Shown: piece after piece, positions 7,546 to 16,860 of the stretch
Layout of the letters: each line of letters begins with the position of its first letter
Numbering within the stretch: the first letter of the stretch is position 1
Source: Synechococcales cyanobacterium CRU_2_2
GTDB taxonomy: Bacteria > Cyanobacteriota > Cyanobacteriia > PCC-9006 > JAAUQQ01
Length of the DNA: 34,489 bases
NCBI GenBank assembly: GCA_012034805.1
Contig: JAAUOP010000042.1
Location: 1-34,489, forward strand
Direction: 5' to 3'
Notes under the pieces: model-generated
The model's input: the letters and a program-made list of their open reading frames with translations, nothing else
What the model was told of the DNA's origin: nothing
The model's database searches: none
Translations under genes and position numbers: made by a program

Positions 7546-7623
7546 CAAATTTTTGATAAATTGGGAGCCAACGATCGCACCCAAGCCGCCGTGCGGGCTC
7601 TGCGTGCCGGACTAGTCCCCTAG
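7546..7623 (+). pseudogene. C-terminal fragment of a LuxR/NarL-type response regulator
   Basis: The frame ending at TAG 7621-7623 reads QIFDKLGANDRTQAAVRALRAGLVP split over about 25 codons. The pattern (V/T)xxIFxKLGAxxRTQAAVxALRxGLV is the last two helices of the LuxR-type DNA-binding domain. Similarity starts exactly where the IS left end stops. The missing N-terminal part is not on the other side of the IS, so insertion was accompanied by a deletion or rearrangement. Confidence 0.7.
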
Positions 7624-7666
7624 TCACGGCCCTGTCCATCGGCTGCTCCGCCCATTGGCGAACGGC

Positions 7667-7960
7667 CTACTTTTCGCCTGGCGTGAAGCTGCCAAAATCG
7701 AATCCAGACGATCCGTGTTGCTTGTCAGTTTCGCGTCGCCCTTGGCCGCAACCATTTCTTTTCCTATCGAACCGTCGAACTTTGGGGTGGCGATCGCCCA
7801 AGTCGCCGTCCCACTGGCCTAACCTGCAGAGCATCAGCACTTTGCCATCATTGAACTGGAGTGAGAACCAGTCCCAGGCACTGGTGCCCTGACTCAGAGC
7901 ACCAGTGGAATATCCAGGGGTTTTCCAGGTGGTACCGCTATGTTGTTTTCTACTCTCCAT
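7667..7960 (-). pseudogene. Fragment resembling CrtC/AttH lipocalin-like hydratase domain
   Basis: The frame holds GYSTGALSQGTSAWDWFSLQFNDGKVLMLCRL, split here for reading, which follows the (S)xALSxGxxxWDWFSLQLDDGxxLMLYRLR signature of AttH/CrtC-type proteins (carotenoid 1,2-hydratase relatives). What follows is low-complexity and basic and keeps the family pattern only loosely. The N-terminal two thirds expected of the family are absent. I therefore read it as a truncated relic in the 433-bp gap before metH. A start at ATG 7960 has no clear Shine-Dalgarno sequence. The call is from memory of the motif. Confidence 0.4.
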
Positions 7961-8056
7961 AAAGCCTTGATGGATTTTGCCAGTTCCTGGGCAAGGTTGA
8001 GTAAAATAATCACTAATAAAACTTAACGCTTATCCTAAAATCTTCTCGTTATTCCT

Positions 8057-11000
8057 ATGCATAGCACCTTCCTAGAACGTCTCCACAGCCCTGAGCGTCC
8101 CGTTTTGGTCTTTGATGGAGCCATGGGTACGAATCTCCAAGACCAAGAGCTAACTGCAGAGGATTTTGGGGGGCCGGAGTATGAAGGCTGTAACGAATAT
8201 TTGGTCGTGACCAAGCCAGATGCGGTGGCCACGGTTCACCGGGATTTTCTCCGTGCTGGGGCTGACGTCATTGAAACGGACACCTTTGGCAGCAGCACGT
8301 TCGTCTTGGCTGAGTATGGCTTAGAAGCACAAGCTTACGACATTAGCAAGCGGGCCGCAGAGCTGGCCAAGGCCTGTGCAGCGGAGTTTTCCACGCCAGA
8401 AAAACCCCGGTTTGTCGCAGGCTCCATGGGGCCGGGAACCAAGCTGCCCACCCTGGGACATATTTCCTACGATGAGCTGCTCGAAGCCTTCATGGTGCAG
8501 GCAGAAGGTCTGTACGACGGCGGCGTGGACTTGTTTTTGATTGAAACCTGTCAGGATGTCTTGCAAATTAAGGCGGCCCTCAATGCCGTCGAAGCTGTGT
8601 TTGAAAAAAAAAGTAAGGCCTCAGGTGACTTGCTCAGCTGTCGCTGTCCGATCATGGTTTCGGTGACAATGGAAACCACCGGCACCATGCTGGTTGGGTC
8701 AGACATAACGGCTGTCGTCAGCATCCTAGAACCTTTCCCCATCGACATTCTCGGTCTCAATTGTGCCACCGGCCCGGATTTGATGAAGGAGCATATCAAG
8801 TACCTCAGCGAGACCGCGCCCTTCGTGATTTCTTGTATTCCCAATGCGGGATTGCCCGAGAACATTGGTGGTCACGCCCACTACAAGCTGACGCCGATGG
8901 AACTGCGCATGGCACTGCATCGCTTTGTCGAAGATCTGGGTGTCCAGGTGATTGGCGGTTGCTGCGGCACTCGACCCGAGCATATTGCCGCTCTGGCAGA
9001 AGTGGCCCAGCATCTCATGCCAAAGGAAAGGCCGGTGCGATCGCCCAACAAAAGCGGTATACGGTCGCCCTTCCACTATACTCCCTCTGCTGCATCGATT
9101 TATGGCGCACAGCCTTACGATCAAGACAACTCCTTCCTGATTGTGGGCGAACGGCTCAATGCCAGCGGCTCGCGTATGGTGCGAGATTTACTCAATCAAG
9201 AGGATTGGGATGGGTTGATGGCGATCGCCAAGCAGCAAATCAAGGAAGGAGCCCACATCCTCGACGTCAACGTCGATTTTGTCGGACGCGACGGCGTCAG
9301 CGACATGCATGAAATCGCCTCGCGCCTCGTCACCAACGCCACCTTGCCCTTGATGCTTGACTCCACCGAGTGGCAAAAAATGGAAGCGGGTCTGAAGGTG
9401 GCGGGGGGTAAATGTATTCTCAACTCGACCAACTATGAAGATGGCGAAGAACGCTTCTTCAAAGTCTTGGAACTTGCCAAATGCTATGGTGCAGGCATTG
9501 TTATTGGCTGCATCGACGAAGATGGAATGGCGCGAACCGCCGAGAAAAAGTTTCAAATTGCCCAGCGGGCCTACCGTGATGCTTTGGATTATGGCCTGCC
9601 ACCCCACGAATTGTTTTTCGACACTCTGGCATTGCCCATTTCTACTGGTATTGAAGAAGATCGCGAAAATGCCAAAGCCACGATCGACTCGATTCGGATG
9701 ATCAAGGAAAATCTGCCGGGGGCACACTTCATGCTCGGCGTTTCTAATGTTTCCTTTGGCCTCAATCCCGTGGCACGAATCACGCTTAACTCAATGTTTC
9801 TGCATGAGGCCACCCAGGTAGGGATGGATGGCGCGATCGTCTCCGCTGCCAAGATTTTGCCCCTAATCAAAATCGACCCAGAACATCAGCAAATCTGTCG
9901 AGACTTGATCTACGACAACCGCCAATTCGACGGTGATATTTGCACCTACGACCCTTTGGGAAAGCTCACCACAATGTTCGAAGGTGTCACCACCAAAGAT
10001 GCTCGCTCCTCCGCCAGCTTGGCAGATTTACCCATCGAAGAACGACTGAAACAACATATCATTGATGGGGAGCGCATTGGACTAGAAGATGCCCTCAAGG
10101 TTGCCCTAGCCGTTCCCTACGCACCGCTGAAGATTATCAACACCTTTTTGCTCGATGGCATGAAAGTAGTTGGTGAACTATTTGGCTCAGGGCAAATGCA
10201 GCTACCTTTCGTGCTCCAGTCCGCCCAAACGATGAAGTCTGCAGTGGCATTTTTGGAGCCACTGATGGAGAAGAAAGCTCCAGGGGACGACTCCGGCAAG
10301 GGTAAGTTTTTGATTGCCACGGTTAAGGGGGATGTCCATGATATTGGTAAAAACCTCGTCGACATCATCTTGACCAACAATGGCTATAAAGTGATCAATC
10401 TTGGCATTAAGCAAAGCGTGGATGCGATCGTCGCGGCCTACGAAGAGCATCAGCCTGACTGCATTGCCATGAGTGGTCTACTGGTAAAATCCACAGCGTT
10501 TATGAAGGAAAACCTAGCTGTTTTCAACGAGAAGGGTATTGACGTACCGGTGATTTTGGGCGGTGCCGCGCTGACCCCCAAGTTCGTCTATGGCGACTGT
10601 CAAGATACCTACAAGGGTCAGGTGATTTACGGTAAAGATGCCTTTGCAGATCTGACGTTTATGGATCGACTGATGCCCGCGAAACAGGTATCAGCTTGGC
10701 AAAATGACGCAGGTTTTATGGGGGAATTTTCCCAGTACAACCAGAAGGGTCGTCAGGCGATCGAGCAGGCCGAAGCCGAACTCAATGGGCCACCCAAAGC
10801 CGAGAAGACAGCAGCGCCAGACATCATCGATACTCGACGTTCTGAAGCCGTCGAGATCGACATTGAGCGGCCCCAGCCTCCCTTCTGGGGGAGCAAGGTG
10901 CTTGGGCCTGAGGATTTTGATCTTGACGAGTTGTACTGGTATATGGACTTGCAGGCGCTGATTGCAGGCCAGTGGCAGTTCCGCAAGCCTAAGGGCCAGA

Positions 11001-11694
11001 GTCGCGAGGAGTACGACGCCTTTTTGGCTGAGACGGTCTATCCGGTACTCGAGGATTGGAAGCAAAAAATCAAAGCTGAAAATCTCTTGCATCCGCAATT
11101 GGTCTATGGCTATTTCCCCTGTGCGGCTGAGGGTAACTCGGTGCATGTCTACGATCCGTCGGTCATTGAGCAGGGATTGACCCCCAAGGAGGCTGAGCCC
11201 GTGTTCACCTGGGAATTTCCTCGTCAGAAATCGCTGCGGCGGTTGTGTATTGCCGATTTCTTTTTGCCGATCGATCGCAATCAATTCGATGTTTTTCCAA
11301 TGCACGCGGTCACGGTGGGCCAAATCTCCGCCGACTATGCCCGTGAACTGTTTGCCCAGGATCAATACACGGACTATCTCTATTTCCACGGTCTGGCGGT
11401 TCAGATGGCCGAGGCTTTGGCCGAGTGGTGTCATGCCCGTATTCGCAGGGAGCTGGGCTACGGGGACTTGGAGCCGGACAATATTCGCGATATGTTGGCT
11501 CAGCGCTACCAGGGCAGCCGCTATAGTTTTGGTTATCCGGCTTGCCCCAATGTGGCGGATCAGGCAAAGCAGTTGGATATTTTGGGGGTCGATCGCATCG
11601 GTATGAGTATGGACGAAAGCGAGCAGCTCTATCCGGAGGAATCGACGACGGCGCTGGTGACGTACCATCAGTGGCGAAGTATTTCAGCGCTTAG
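8057..11694 (+). CDS. metH: Cobalamin-dependent methionine synthase MetH (3'-end frameshift)
   Basis: MetH transfers a methyl group from 5-methyltetrahydrofolate to homocysteine through bound cobalamin, making methionine in the cytosol. All four modules are present. The homocysteine/zinc domain covers about 1-325, with Cys236 (LNCATG) and Cys302/Cys303 ([10 protein letters not shown]). The pterin-binding domain covers about 360-620 ([21 protein letters not shown]). The cobalamin cap and B12 domains cover about 650-900, with the DVHDIG signature at 759-764. The C-terminal reactivation domain contains [15 protein letters not shown]. The frame as given runs to 11764 with a foreign tail. One missing G near 11672 would restore the family ending AKYFSA and stop at 11694, giving about 1212 residues. 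Start ATG 8057 has no strong Shine-Dalgarno sequence. No cobalamin riboswitch is visible upstream. Confidence 0.97.
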
Positions 11695-11726
11695 GAACTG
11701 GGGCACAAGCCGTGGCTTTGGCTTTT

Positions 11727-11753
11727 GTAGGACGAACGGCGGTTTGCCCCTAC
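11727..11753. repeat. Imperfect palindromic repeat between metH and the GTPase gene
   Basis: GTAGG at 11727 pairs with CCTAC at 11753, and CGAAC pairs loosely with GTTTG. It resembles the dispersed GTAGGGGCGAAC...GTTCGCCCCTAC palindromes of cyanobacterial intergenic regions. It lies between two convergent genes and is read as coding only because of the metH frameshift. Confidence 0.5.
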
Positions 11754-11792
11754 GCGATGCTTAGGGTGTGATACAAAACTCCTGCTCGTTCT

Positions 11793-13292
11793 CTAGGCGG
11801 CATCTTTGAACCGCTCCTTTGCGACGGAAAATGCCTCTGCCATGACCTGCTGGATCCGCTCTGGATCCGGCGTCTTTCCCCCCATCAAATCGCCAAAATA
11901 CATGCAGGCTCCCTCCCCCAGCGCCCAGGTATAGGCTGCGGCCCAAGAGGCCGCAATTACACTGCCCAGGCCTGGGATAAATTTGACCAACTCCCGACCG
12001 ATCGCCTGGGCGAGGAACCCTCCGGCGATCGCGCTCACCACCCCCCCAGCCTGGGAGGGACTTAGTGATTGGCCATACAACCGGCTCAGCGCTCCTACCA
12101 TTGACACTTGCAATGCTGTTAACACCGGCATGGTTGCAAAAGGTAGGGGCACAGCTGCCAGCGCTGCCGACATGATTGCAAATGCCGAAATATATCGACG
12201 CGCCACATCCCGATACAGATTGCCCAGTTGATCATTCACCGGTTCATCGAGTAACTGGTGAATGGCCCGAGCTTCTGCGTCTGGCAGCAACTCCGCCAAC
12301 GTGTCTCTCAGGGCTTCTTGGCCGTAAAACACCGGTTCATAGCCATCGCCCTCTAGAGTGAAGTCCAATAAAACAGCCTGATCATATAGACCTGCAAAAT
12401 CTTCTTGAATGGCGTCGTAGGCACGGGCGATCGCCTCAAAATCTGGCAAAAAGGTGGGCGGGTAAACCGGATGCTCGGTTTGCAGCGTCGGGTACAGCTC
12501 ATGCAAACAGGTCACCGCCAACAGACAAGGAATCGCGGGATACTGCTGCCGCAGTTGACGAGCGATCGCCCGGAGCGTATCTGTGGCAAAGTCATTGATC
12601 TTAACGGCCAAAATAAATAGGCGCGCGCCCTTACTCTCCTGATTGAGGTCGGCCTGCAACTCTTCAATCAGTATTTGCGTATCTTGATTAACATCCCCTA
12701 ACCCCACCGTATCGGTAAAAATCAGCAGAGGCAAATCTGCCGAAGGATAGGCGTAGCGTTCGGTATGCTGGGTATGGGGCTGGAACCCTTGGCCAATAAT
12801 TTCGTCCGAGACCCCCGTGAGTCCCCGAACAATCGAACTTTTCCCGGCTTGGGGCTTGCCCAACAGCAGCGCCTCTGTCGTTGGCAGCTCCGAACGCACC
12901 GTCGCCAAAATTTCCGCAACTCGCACTTCGCTGACGCTAAACCAACTCACTGCTGTGCTCGACACCCGCTTAGACAGCTGACCGACTGGCAGTCGAGCTA
13001 CCCGCTGGGCAACGACTTGCCAAAGTCCTTTGATCGGTTGTGGCATTGCCTCAGGCAGATTTGGCGGCCCAGCCCAGTCGGGAAGTTTGGCAGGAAGTCG
13101 GGGCAAATTTTGCCAAGAGATTTTGGGCGGTTTTGACGCCGGCAATTCAGGCTCTGGCAATTCAGGCTCTGGCAATTCAGGCTCTGGCAATTCAGGCTCT
13201 GGCGGTTTGGATTCGGCCAGATCAGGGACTGCCGCGCCAGATTCATCCAACTCAGTACCCATCAATTCCGATGGATTGTCTAGCTTATTCAT
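11793..13292 (-). CDS. Membrane-associated P-loop GTPase with DUF697 domain
   Basis: A 499-residue protein. Residues 30-52 are a repeat of the five-residue unit PELPE. A variable proline-rich linker follows. The GTPase-like domain starts near 140, with G1 GKPQAGKSS at 145-153 and G3 DTVGLG at 194-199. The expected NKxD G4 motif is not seen; the equivalent strand reads AVTCLHELYP. The C-terminal part (about 365-480) has several hydrophobic helices (ISAFAIMSAALAAVPLPFA, GGVVSAIAGGFLAQAIG, FIPGLGSVIAASWAAAYTWALG) typical of DUF697. Related proteins are poorly characterised GTPases thought to act at membranes. It is convergent with metH and probably monocistronic. Function here is unknown. Confidence 0.8.
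   Translation of the reverse strand: MNKLDNPSELMGTELDESGAAVPDLAESKPPEPELPEPELPEPELPEPELPASKPPKISWQNLPRLPAKLPDWAGPPNLPEAMPQPIKGLWQVVAQRVARLPVGQLSKRVSSTAVSWFSVSEVRVAEILATVRSELPTTEALLLGKPQAGKSSIVRGLTGVSDEIIGQGFQPHTQHTERYAYPSADLPLLIFTDTVGLGDVNQDTQILIEELQADLNQESKGARLFILAVKINDFATDTLRAIARQLRQQYPAIPCLLAVTCLHELYPTLQTEHPVYPPTFLPDFEAIARAYDAIQEDFAGLYDQAVLLDFTLEGDGYEPVFYGQEALRDTLAELLPDAEARAIHQLLDEPVNDQLGNLYRDVARRYISAFAIMSAALAAVPLPFATMPVLTALQVSMVGALSRLYGQSLSPSQAGGVVSAIAGGFLAQAIGRELVKFIPGLGSVIAASWAAAYTWALGEGACMYFGDLMGGKTPDPERIQQVMAEAFSVAKERFKDAA
13141..13200. repeat. Four perfect 15-bp tandem repeats in the GTPase gene
   Basis: GGCAATTCAGGCTCT occurs four times without a mismatch and encodes the PELPE units on the minus strand. 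Confidence 0.97.
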
Positions 13293-14013
13293 CCGGCTCT
13301 CCCACTTGCCCAGCTCGTCCTTTCAATCTAGCGAGTTCTCAGCCTTTTCTCCGCGTCGGGTAACACGCCTTCAAGGTTCGGTTTTGCCCCTGCCTAGCGA
13401 TCGCCAAAGTCAACCAACGACAAACGATGGTCTGCGCCTCTAGGCTGATCTCCCCAGGATTTATAGATTGGCTTTACCTATGGGCTTCATAAAAGGATTG
13501 CTCCCCAGGTAAAGATAAAAGATTGCCCATCATTGAGTAGAATCAGGTAGGTGAAGGTCGTTGCCGCGCTCGAAAATCTGCGGAAAAACTGTCTTCCTGC
13601 GCAACGTCAGCTTCTCTTGGCCCAAACATTGCCCGAGTCTTTATGCAAGCCTTCGGCGAGGTCGGCTAGCAGAGCCCTTGCAAACCCCTCACAAAACTGA
13701 GTGGCTCGCTTCTAAATGCGCCGTCACGATCGCCTGCCCCAATCGGGAGCACACTGATTTATCCATGGATGTCCTCGCCTTGACCTTGGTGCTTGCCATT
13801 TTGACCGTCCTGCCTAGTCGTTCGGCTCCCTTGGAGCGATCAAAGCAGCTCAAACGCCGTCCTTAGGTGGATGTTCTGTCCGTTAATCTTCTGTCCGTTA
13901 ATCTTCTGTCGGTTGATGTTCTGTCAGTTGATGTTCTATCGGTGGGTTTTCTGTGCAAGCCTGTCACAGCCTAGAGCTATCCCAGGTTAGAACAGCTACA
14001 GGCTAGAAGTCAC
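13293..14013. other. 721-bp gene gap with a 15-bp tandem array; one doubtful small ORF
   Basis: This gap lies between the divergent GTPase and dus genes. It contains two copies of CTCCCCAGG (13449 and 13501 regions). A possible 33-residue membrane peptide lies at 13765-13866 (MDVLALTLVLAILTVLPS), without a Shine-Dalgarno sequence. A 15-bp tandem array lies at 13871-13960. I see no RNA gene. Both flanking promoters should lie here. Confidence 0.5.
13871..13960. repeat. Six 15-bp tandem repeats, non-coding
   Basis: Units follow ATGTTCTGTCCGTTA with drift (ATC..., GGTTG, CAGTTG); the first five are clear and the sixth is degenerate. They begin 5 bp after the small ORF stop and end about 55 bp before the dus start. 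Confidence 0.93.
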
Positions 14014-14998
14014 ATGTCACAAACCGTCGCACGTTCTTGCATCTATCCCCTTAGCGTCGCACCGATGATGGATCGAACCGATCGCCATTTTCGGTACTTT
14101 CTGAGACAAATCACGCGAAAAACGCTGCTCTACACCGAAATGGTTACGGCTCCAGCGATTCTGAGGGGCGATCGCCCAAATTGCTGGACTTTTCCCCCGA
14201 GGAAAAACCTCTGATTCTCCAGGTGGGTGGCGATGACCCCAAAGCCCTTGCCGACTGTGCCCGCATCGCCGAGGACTGGGATTACGACGGGATCAATCTC
14301 AATGTTGGCTGCCCGAGCAACCGAGTGCAGAGCGGCAACTTTGGAGCCTGTTTGATGGCTGAGCCCGAGCGGGTGGCGCGGGCGGTGGAGGCGATGCGAG
14401 CGGCCAGCTCGCTACCGGTTAGCGTCAAGCACCGAATTGGGATCGACGATCGCGATCGCTATGAAGACATGGAATCCTTTGTCCGCACGGTCGCCGCCGC
14501 CGGATGTCAATATTTTTCCGTCCATGCCCGCAAGGCTTGGCTTCAAGGGCTAGATCCGAAACAGAACCGCACCGTTCCGCCGTTGCGTTACGAAGACGTC
14601 CATCGCCTAAAACAATCTATGCCCGAGCTGTTTATTGAAATCAATGGCGGTTTTCTCAATCTCGACCAGGCCGAGAACCAACTGGGAGACGTGGACGCCG
14701 TAATGATTGGCCGAGCGGCCTATGATACGCCCTATCTATTTGCCGAAGCCGATGCTCGGTTTTATCATTGGCCAGAGCCGCCCCGCGATCGCGCGCAGTG
14801 GCGGAGGCCATGCTCCCTTACCTCGACGCCTGGTCTAGCCGAGGGCTAAAGCCCCACCCCATCACCCGACATATGCTGCAGCTGTTTGCCGGACAACCCG
14901 GCAGCCGAGCCTGGAAACGTCACATCACCGAACAGGCCTGCAAGCCCGGTGCCGGTGCCGAAGTGATTGCCCATGCCCTAGCCTTAATCCCATGCTAG
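14014..14998 (+). CDS. dusA: tRNA-dihydrouridine synthase, DusA-like (two frameshifts)
   Basis: Three consecutive frames form one flavoprotein of about 328 residues that reduces uridine to dihydrouridine in tRNA D-loops. The N-terminus has the Dus signature ([28 protein letters not shown]). The middle has [17 protein letters not shown] with the catalytic cysteine, then VKHRIGIDD and the [10 protein letters not shown] segment typical of DusA. The C-terminus ([17 protein letters not shown]...WKRHI) also fits DusA. The breaks are one missing A at 14178-14180 (...DRPKLLDF) and one missing G near 14798 (...RAQVAEAML). The family call rests on several motifs; DusA rather than DusB is from the HARKAWL and NGGF segments. 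It overlaps the next gene by 7 bp, so the two are probably coupled. Confidence 0.9.
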
Positions 14999-15501
14999 AA
15001 AAAAATACTGCCCCAATCTCCAGTCCCGAAACAACGGGCTCCAAAGCTGCCAGTTCTGAAGCCGCCAGTTCTGAAGCCACCCCTAATACGGTTATTGTCC
15101 CCAAAACCATCGCATCCTTGGGGTGCGATCGCATCCAGCGCCACCTCTTCCTTTGTGCCACCCCGACCCGGCCGAAGTGTTGCGACCCAGCTGCCGGAGC
15201 CGCCAGCTGGGACTATCTCAAGCGCCGCCTCAAAGAACTCCGGCTCGATACTCCCACCCCGGATCGGCCCCACTGTATTTTTCGCACCAAGGCCGACTGC
15301 CTACGCCTTTGCCAGCAGGGGCCGATTCTGTTGGTTTACCCAGACGGAATCTGGTACCACAGCGCCACCCCGGAGACCCTAGAGCAAATTATTCAGGAGC
15401 ATTTGCTGGGCGATCGCCCCCTAATCCAAAACATAGTGCTCAGACATCCACTCCCTGGAGTCTCATCCCCAATCCCCTGCCCTTCAACCCCAAATTCATA
15501 A
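14992..15501 (+). CDS. Thioredoxin-like [2Fe-2S] ferredoxin domain protein
   Basis: A 169-residue protein whose ATG lies within the 3' end of dus (ATGCTAG), an overlap that suggests translational coupling. Residues 1-45 are a low-complexity leader with a doubled 15-bp unit (AASSE). From about 48 the protein follows the cyanobacterial (2Fe-2S) ferredoxin-domain pattern: [15 protein letters not shown] (Cys55, Cys63/64), [39 protein letters not shown] (Cys103, Cys107) and a final [15 protein letters not shown]. The four cysteines match cluster ligands. It is a soluble electron carrier of unknown partner. The tail past about 145 is proline-rich and not conserved-looking. Confidence 0.8.
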   Translation: MLEKNTAPISSPETTGSKAASSEAASSEATPNTVIVPKTIASLGCDRIQRHLFLCATPTRPKCCDPAAGAASWDYLKRRLKELRLDTPTPDRPHCIFRTKADCLRLCQQGPILLVYPDGIWYHSATPETLEQIIQEHLLGDRPLIQNIVLRHPLPGVSSPIPCPSTPNS

Positions 15502-16027
15502 AATATTTCCAATAAGAATTGGCGTGTCATAGATAAAAATCTATTCAACTATGCTCCTCATGGTCAATGATTTTTACGTCTCGCGGGAAAAATTCCGGAG
15601 TCGTCTCGCCCCCGTCGAAAAGCTAGAAGTCAGTAGAAACCGCAATCGCGGTTTAGTTTTGCGTTCGTAAAAGCTCTGAAGGAAAACGCAAAAGTGATAA
15701 AACGGTTGTTTATTTGACTGTTTTTTGCTTTTTGTTAGTTGATTACACTTAGCTAACAATCCAAAAAATAAAAGGCGACGGCTTGTGAGCTTATTGGAGG
15801 TGATAGGGATTTCGGGTAGATTTTTCGGGTCGAGATTTTCTAGCCAAGTCTGCCAGGCTTCGAAATTTTGTCAGAACCCTAAAAACTCAAGTTGGTCAAT
15901 ATAGGTAGCTTTGGGTACTATATAGTTGCCACATTAAAATATTTAATCGATGCGTGCTGACTCCAGCTCTGTTGTTTTGATATTTGAACGTGCGATCGCG
16001 GACATTGCATCATGAAGGATATCGAGC
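15502..16027. other. 526-bp AT-rich gap before the ycf29-like gene
   Basis: No convincing ORF. A small hairpin (15637-15654) may terminate the dus-ferredoxin unit. The rest is AT-rich and must contain the promoter of the response regulator. I cannot identify an RNA gene in it. Confidence 0.5.
15637..15661 (+). terminator. Candidate Rho-independent terminator
   Basis: A perfect stem AAACCGC/GCGGTTT with an AATC loop, followed by AGTTTTG. The T tract is short, so this is tentative; it lies about 135 bp after the ferredoxin-like gene. Confidence 0.4.
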
Positions 16028-16660
16028 GTGGGAGATAACAAAAAACTTCTGCTTATTGACGACGACCCTAACCTCATTCTCTTGGTTAAGGACTACCTTG
16101 AGTTTCGGGGTTACACCGTCGTTACGGCGGAGAATGGTCGGTCGGCGTTGGAAGCGTTGGAGGACCTCACTCCAGACATGATTATTTGCGATGTGATGAT
16201 GCCAGAAATGGATGGCTATTCCTTCGTGAAGCATGTTCGCGAGAATCCGCAGACGAGCTGGATTCCCGTTCTCTTCCTGTCTGCCAAGGGTCAGAGCCAG
16301 GATCGTGTCAAGGGTCTGTCCACTGGGGCTGATGTTTACATGGTCAAACCCTTTGAGCCCGAAGAGCTGGTGGCGCAAGTTGAGTCCTCGCTCAAGCAGG
16401 CCTCCCGTCTCAGCCAGCGCCAATCGGGCCGTGGCGATGCGGAGCCCACCATTCATGTACCCTTTGATGTCGAGCTGACGCCCACTGAGCAAAAGGTGGT
16501 TCAGTTTGTCGCTCGAGGCATGGCCAATCGGGAGATTGCAGAGCAGCTCAGCGTGAGTCAGCGGACGATTGAAAGCCACGTGTCCAACATGTTGGGCAAG
16601 ACAGGTCTCCATAACCGCACCGAACTGGCCCGTTGGGCGATCGAAAACAACATGGCCTAG
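16028..16660 (+). CDS. NarL/LuxR-family response regulator, Ycf29/Rre1-like
   Basis: A 210-residue two-domain regulator starting at GTG 16028 (AAGGA upstream). The receiver domain has the acidic pocket DDD at 11-13, phospho-acceptor Asp55 (IICDVMMPEMDG) and Lys107 (MVKPFEPEE). The C-terminal LuxR-type helix-turn-helix covers about 145-205 (LTPTEQKVVQFVARGMANREIAEQL, RTIESHVSNML). The DNA-binding segment and the DPNLILLVKDYLEFRGY start are what I recall from Ycf29 proteins of plastids and cyanobacteria; the cyanobacterial orthologue Rre1 works with Hik34/Hik2 in heat, salt and redox stress. Ortholog identity is from memory. It is monocistronic, and a tRNA gene follows on the same strand. Confidence 0.75.
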   Translation: MGDNKKLLLIDDDPNLILLVKDYLEFRGYTVVTAENGRSALEALEDLTPDMIICDVMMPEMDGYSFVKHVRENPQTSWIPVLFLSAKGQSQDRVKGLSTGADVYMVKPFEPEELVAQVESSLKQASRLSQRQSGRGDAEPTIHVPFDVELTPTEQKVVQFVARGMANREIAEQLSVSQRTIESHVSNMLGKTGLHNRTELARWAIENNMA

Positions 16661-16767
16661 AGCCTCTAGCCCTTGCTAGGTTGCTTCTAGGGGACATTCG
16701 CCGAGGCTCGAGTCGGTCTGTTCCCATCAGTTTCAGGGGGAGAGAGTCGCAAGTTCTCATCCCCTTG

Positions 16768-16773
16768 TACAAT
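16768..16773 (+). promoter_or_regulatory. Probable -10 box of the tRNA-Thr gene
   Basis: TACAAT lies 14 bp upstream of the mature tRNA 5' end. I see no clear -35 box at the right distance. Confidence 0.4.
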
Positions 16774-16787
16774 GATCACTGGTTTTT

Positions 16788-16860
16788 GCTGATGTAGCTC
16801 AGTTGGTAGAGCAGCGGTTTTGTAAACCGCCGGTCGCAAGTTCGAGTCTTGTCATCAGCT
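16788..16860 (+). tRNA. trnT: tRNA-Thr (anticodon UGU)
   Basis: A full 73-nt cloverleaf. The acceptor stem is GCTGATG/CATCAGC with discriminator T. The D-arm is GCTC/GAGC with an AGTTGGTA loop. The anticodon stem GCGGT/ACCGC holds loop TTTGTAA (anticodon TGT). The T-arm is GCAAG-TTCGAGT-CTTGT, with a C-terminal CATCAGC. CCA is not encoded. The 3' acceptor strand overlaps the stop codon of the convergent sulfurtransferase gene by 6 bp. Confidence 0.97.

Noticed and set aside
7960..8056. Cobalamin riboswitch before metH
   Set aside because: The leader is short and AT-rich and shows no B12-box-like conserved core.
13561..13866. 101-codon ORF in the GTPase-dus gap
   Set aside because: No Shine-Dalgarno sequence and atypical composition; only its last 33 codons look like a membrane peptide, and that is weak.
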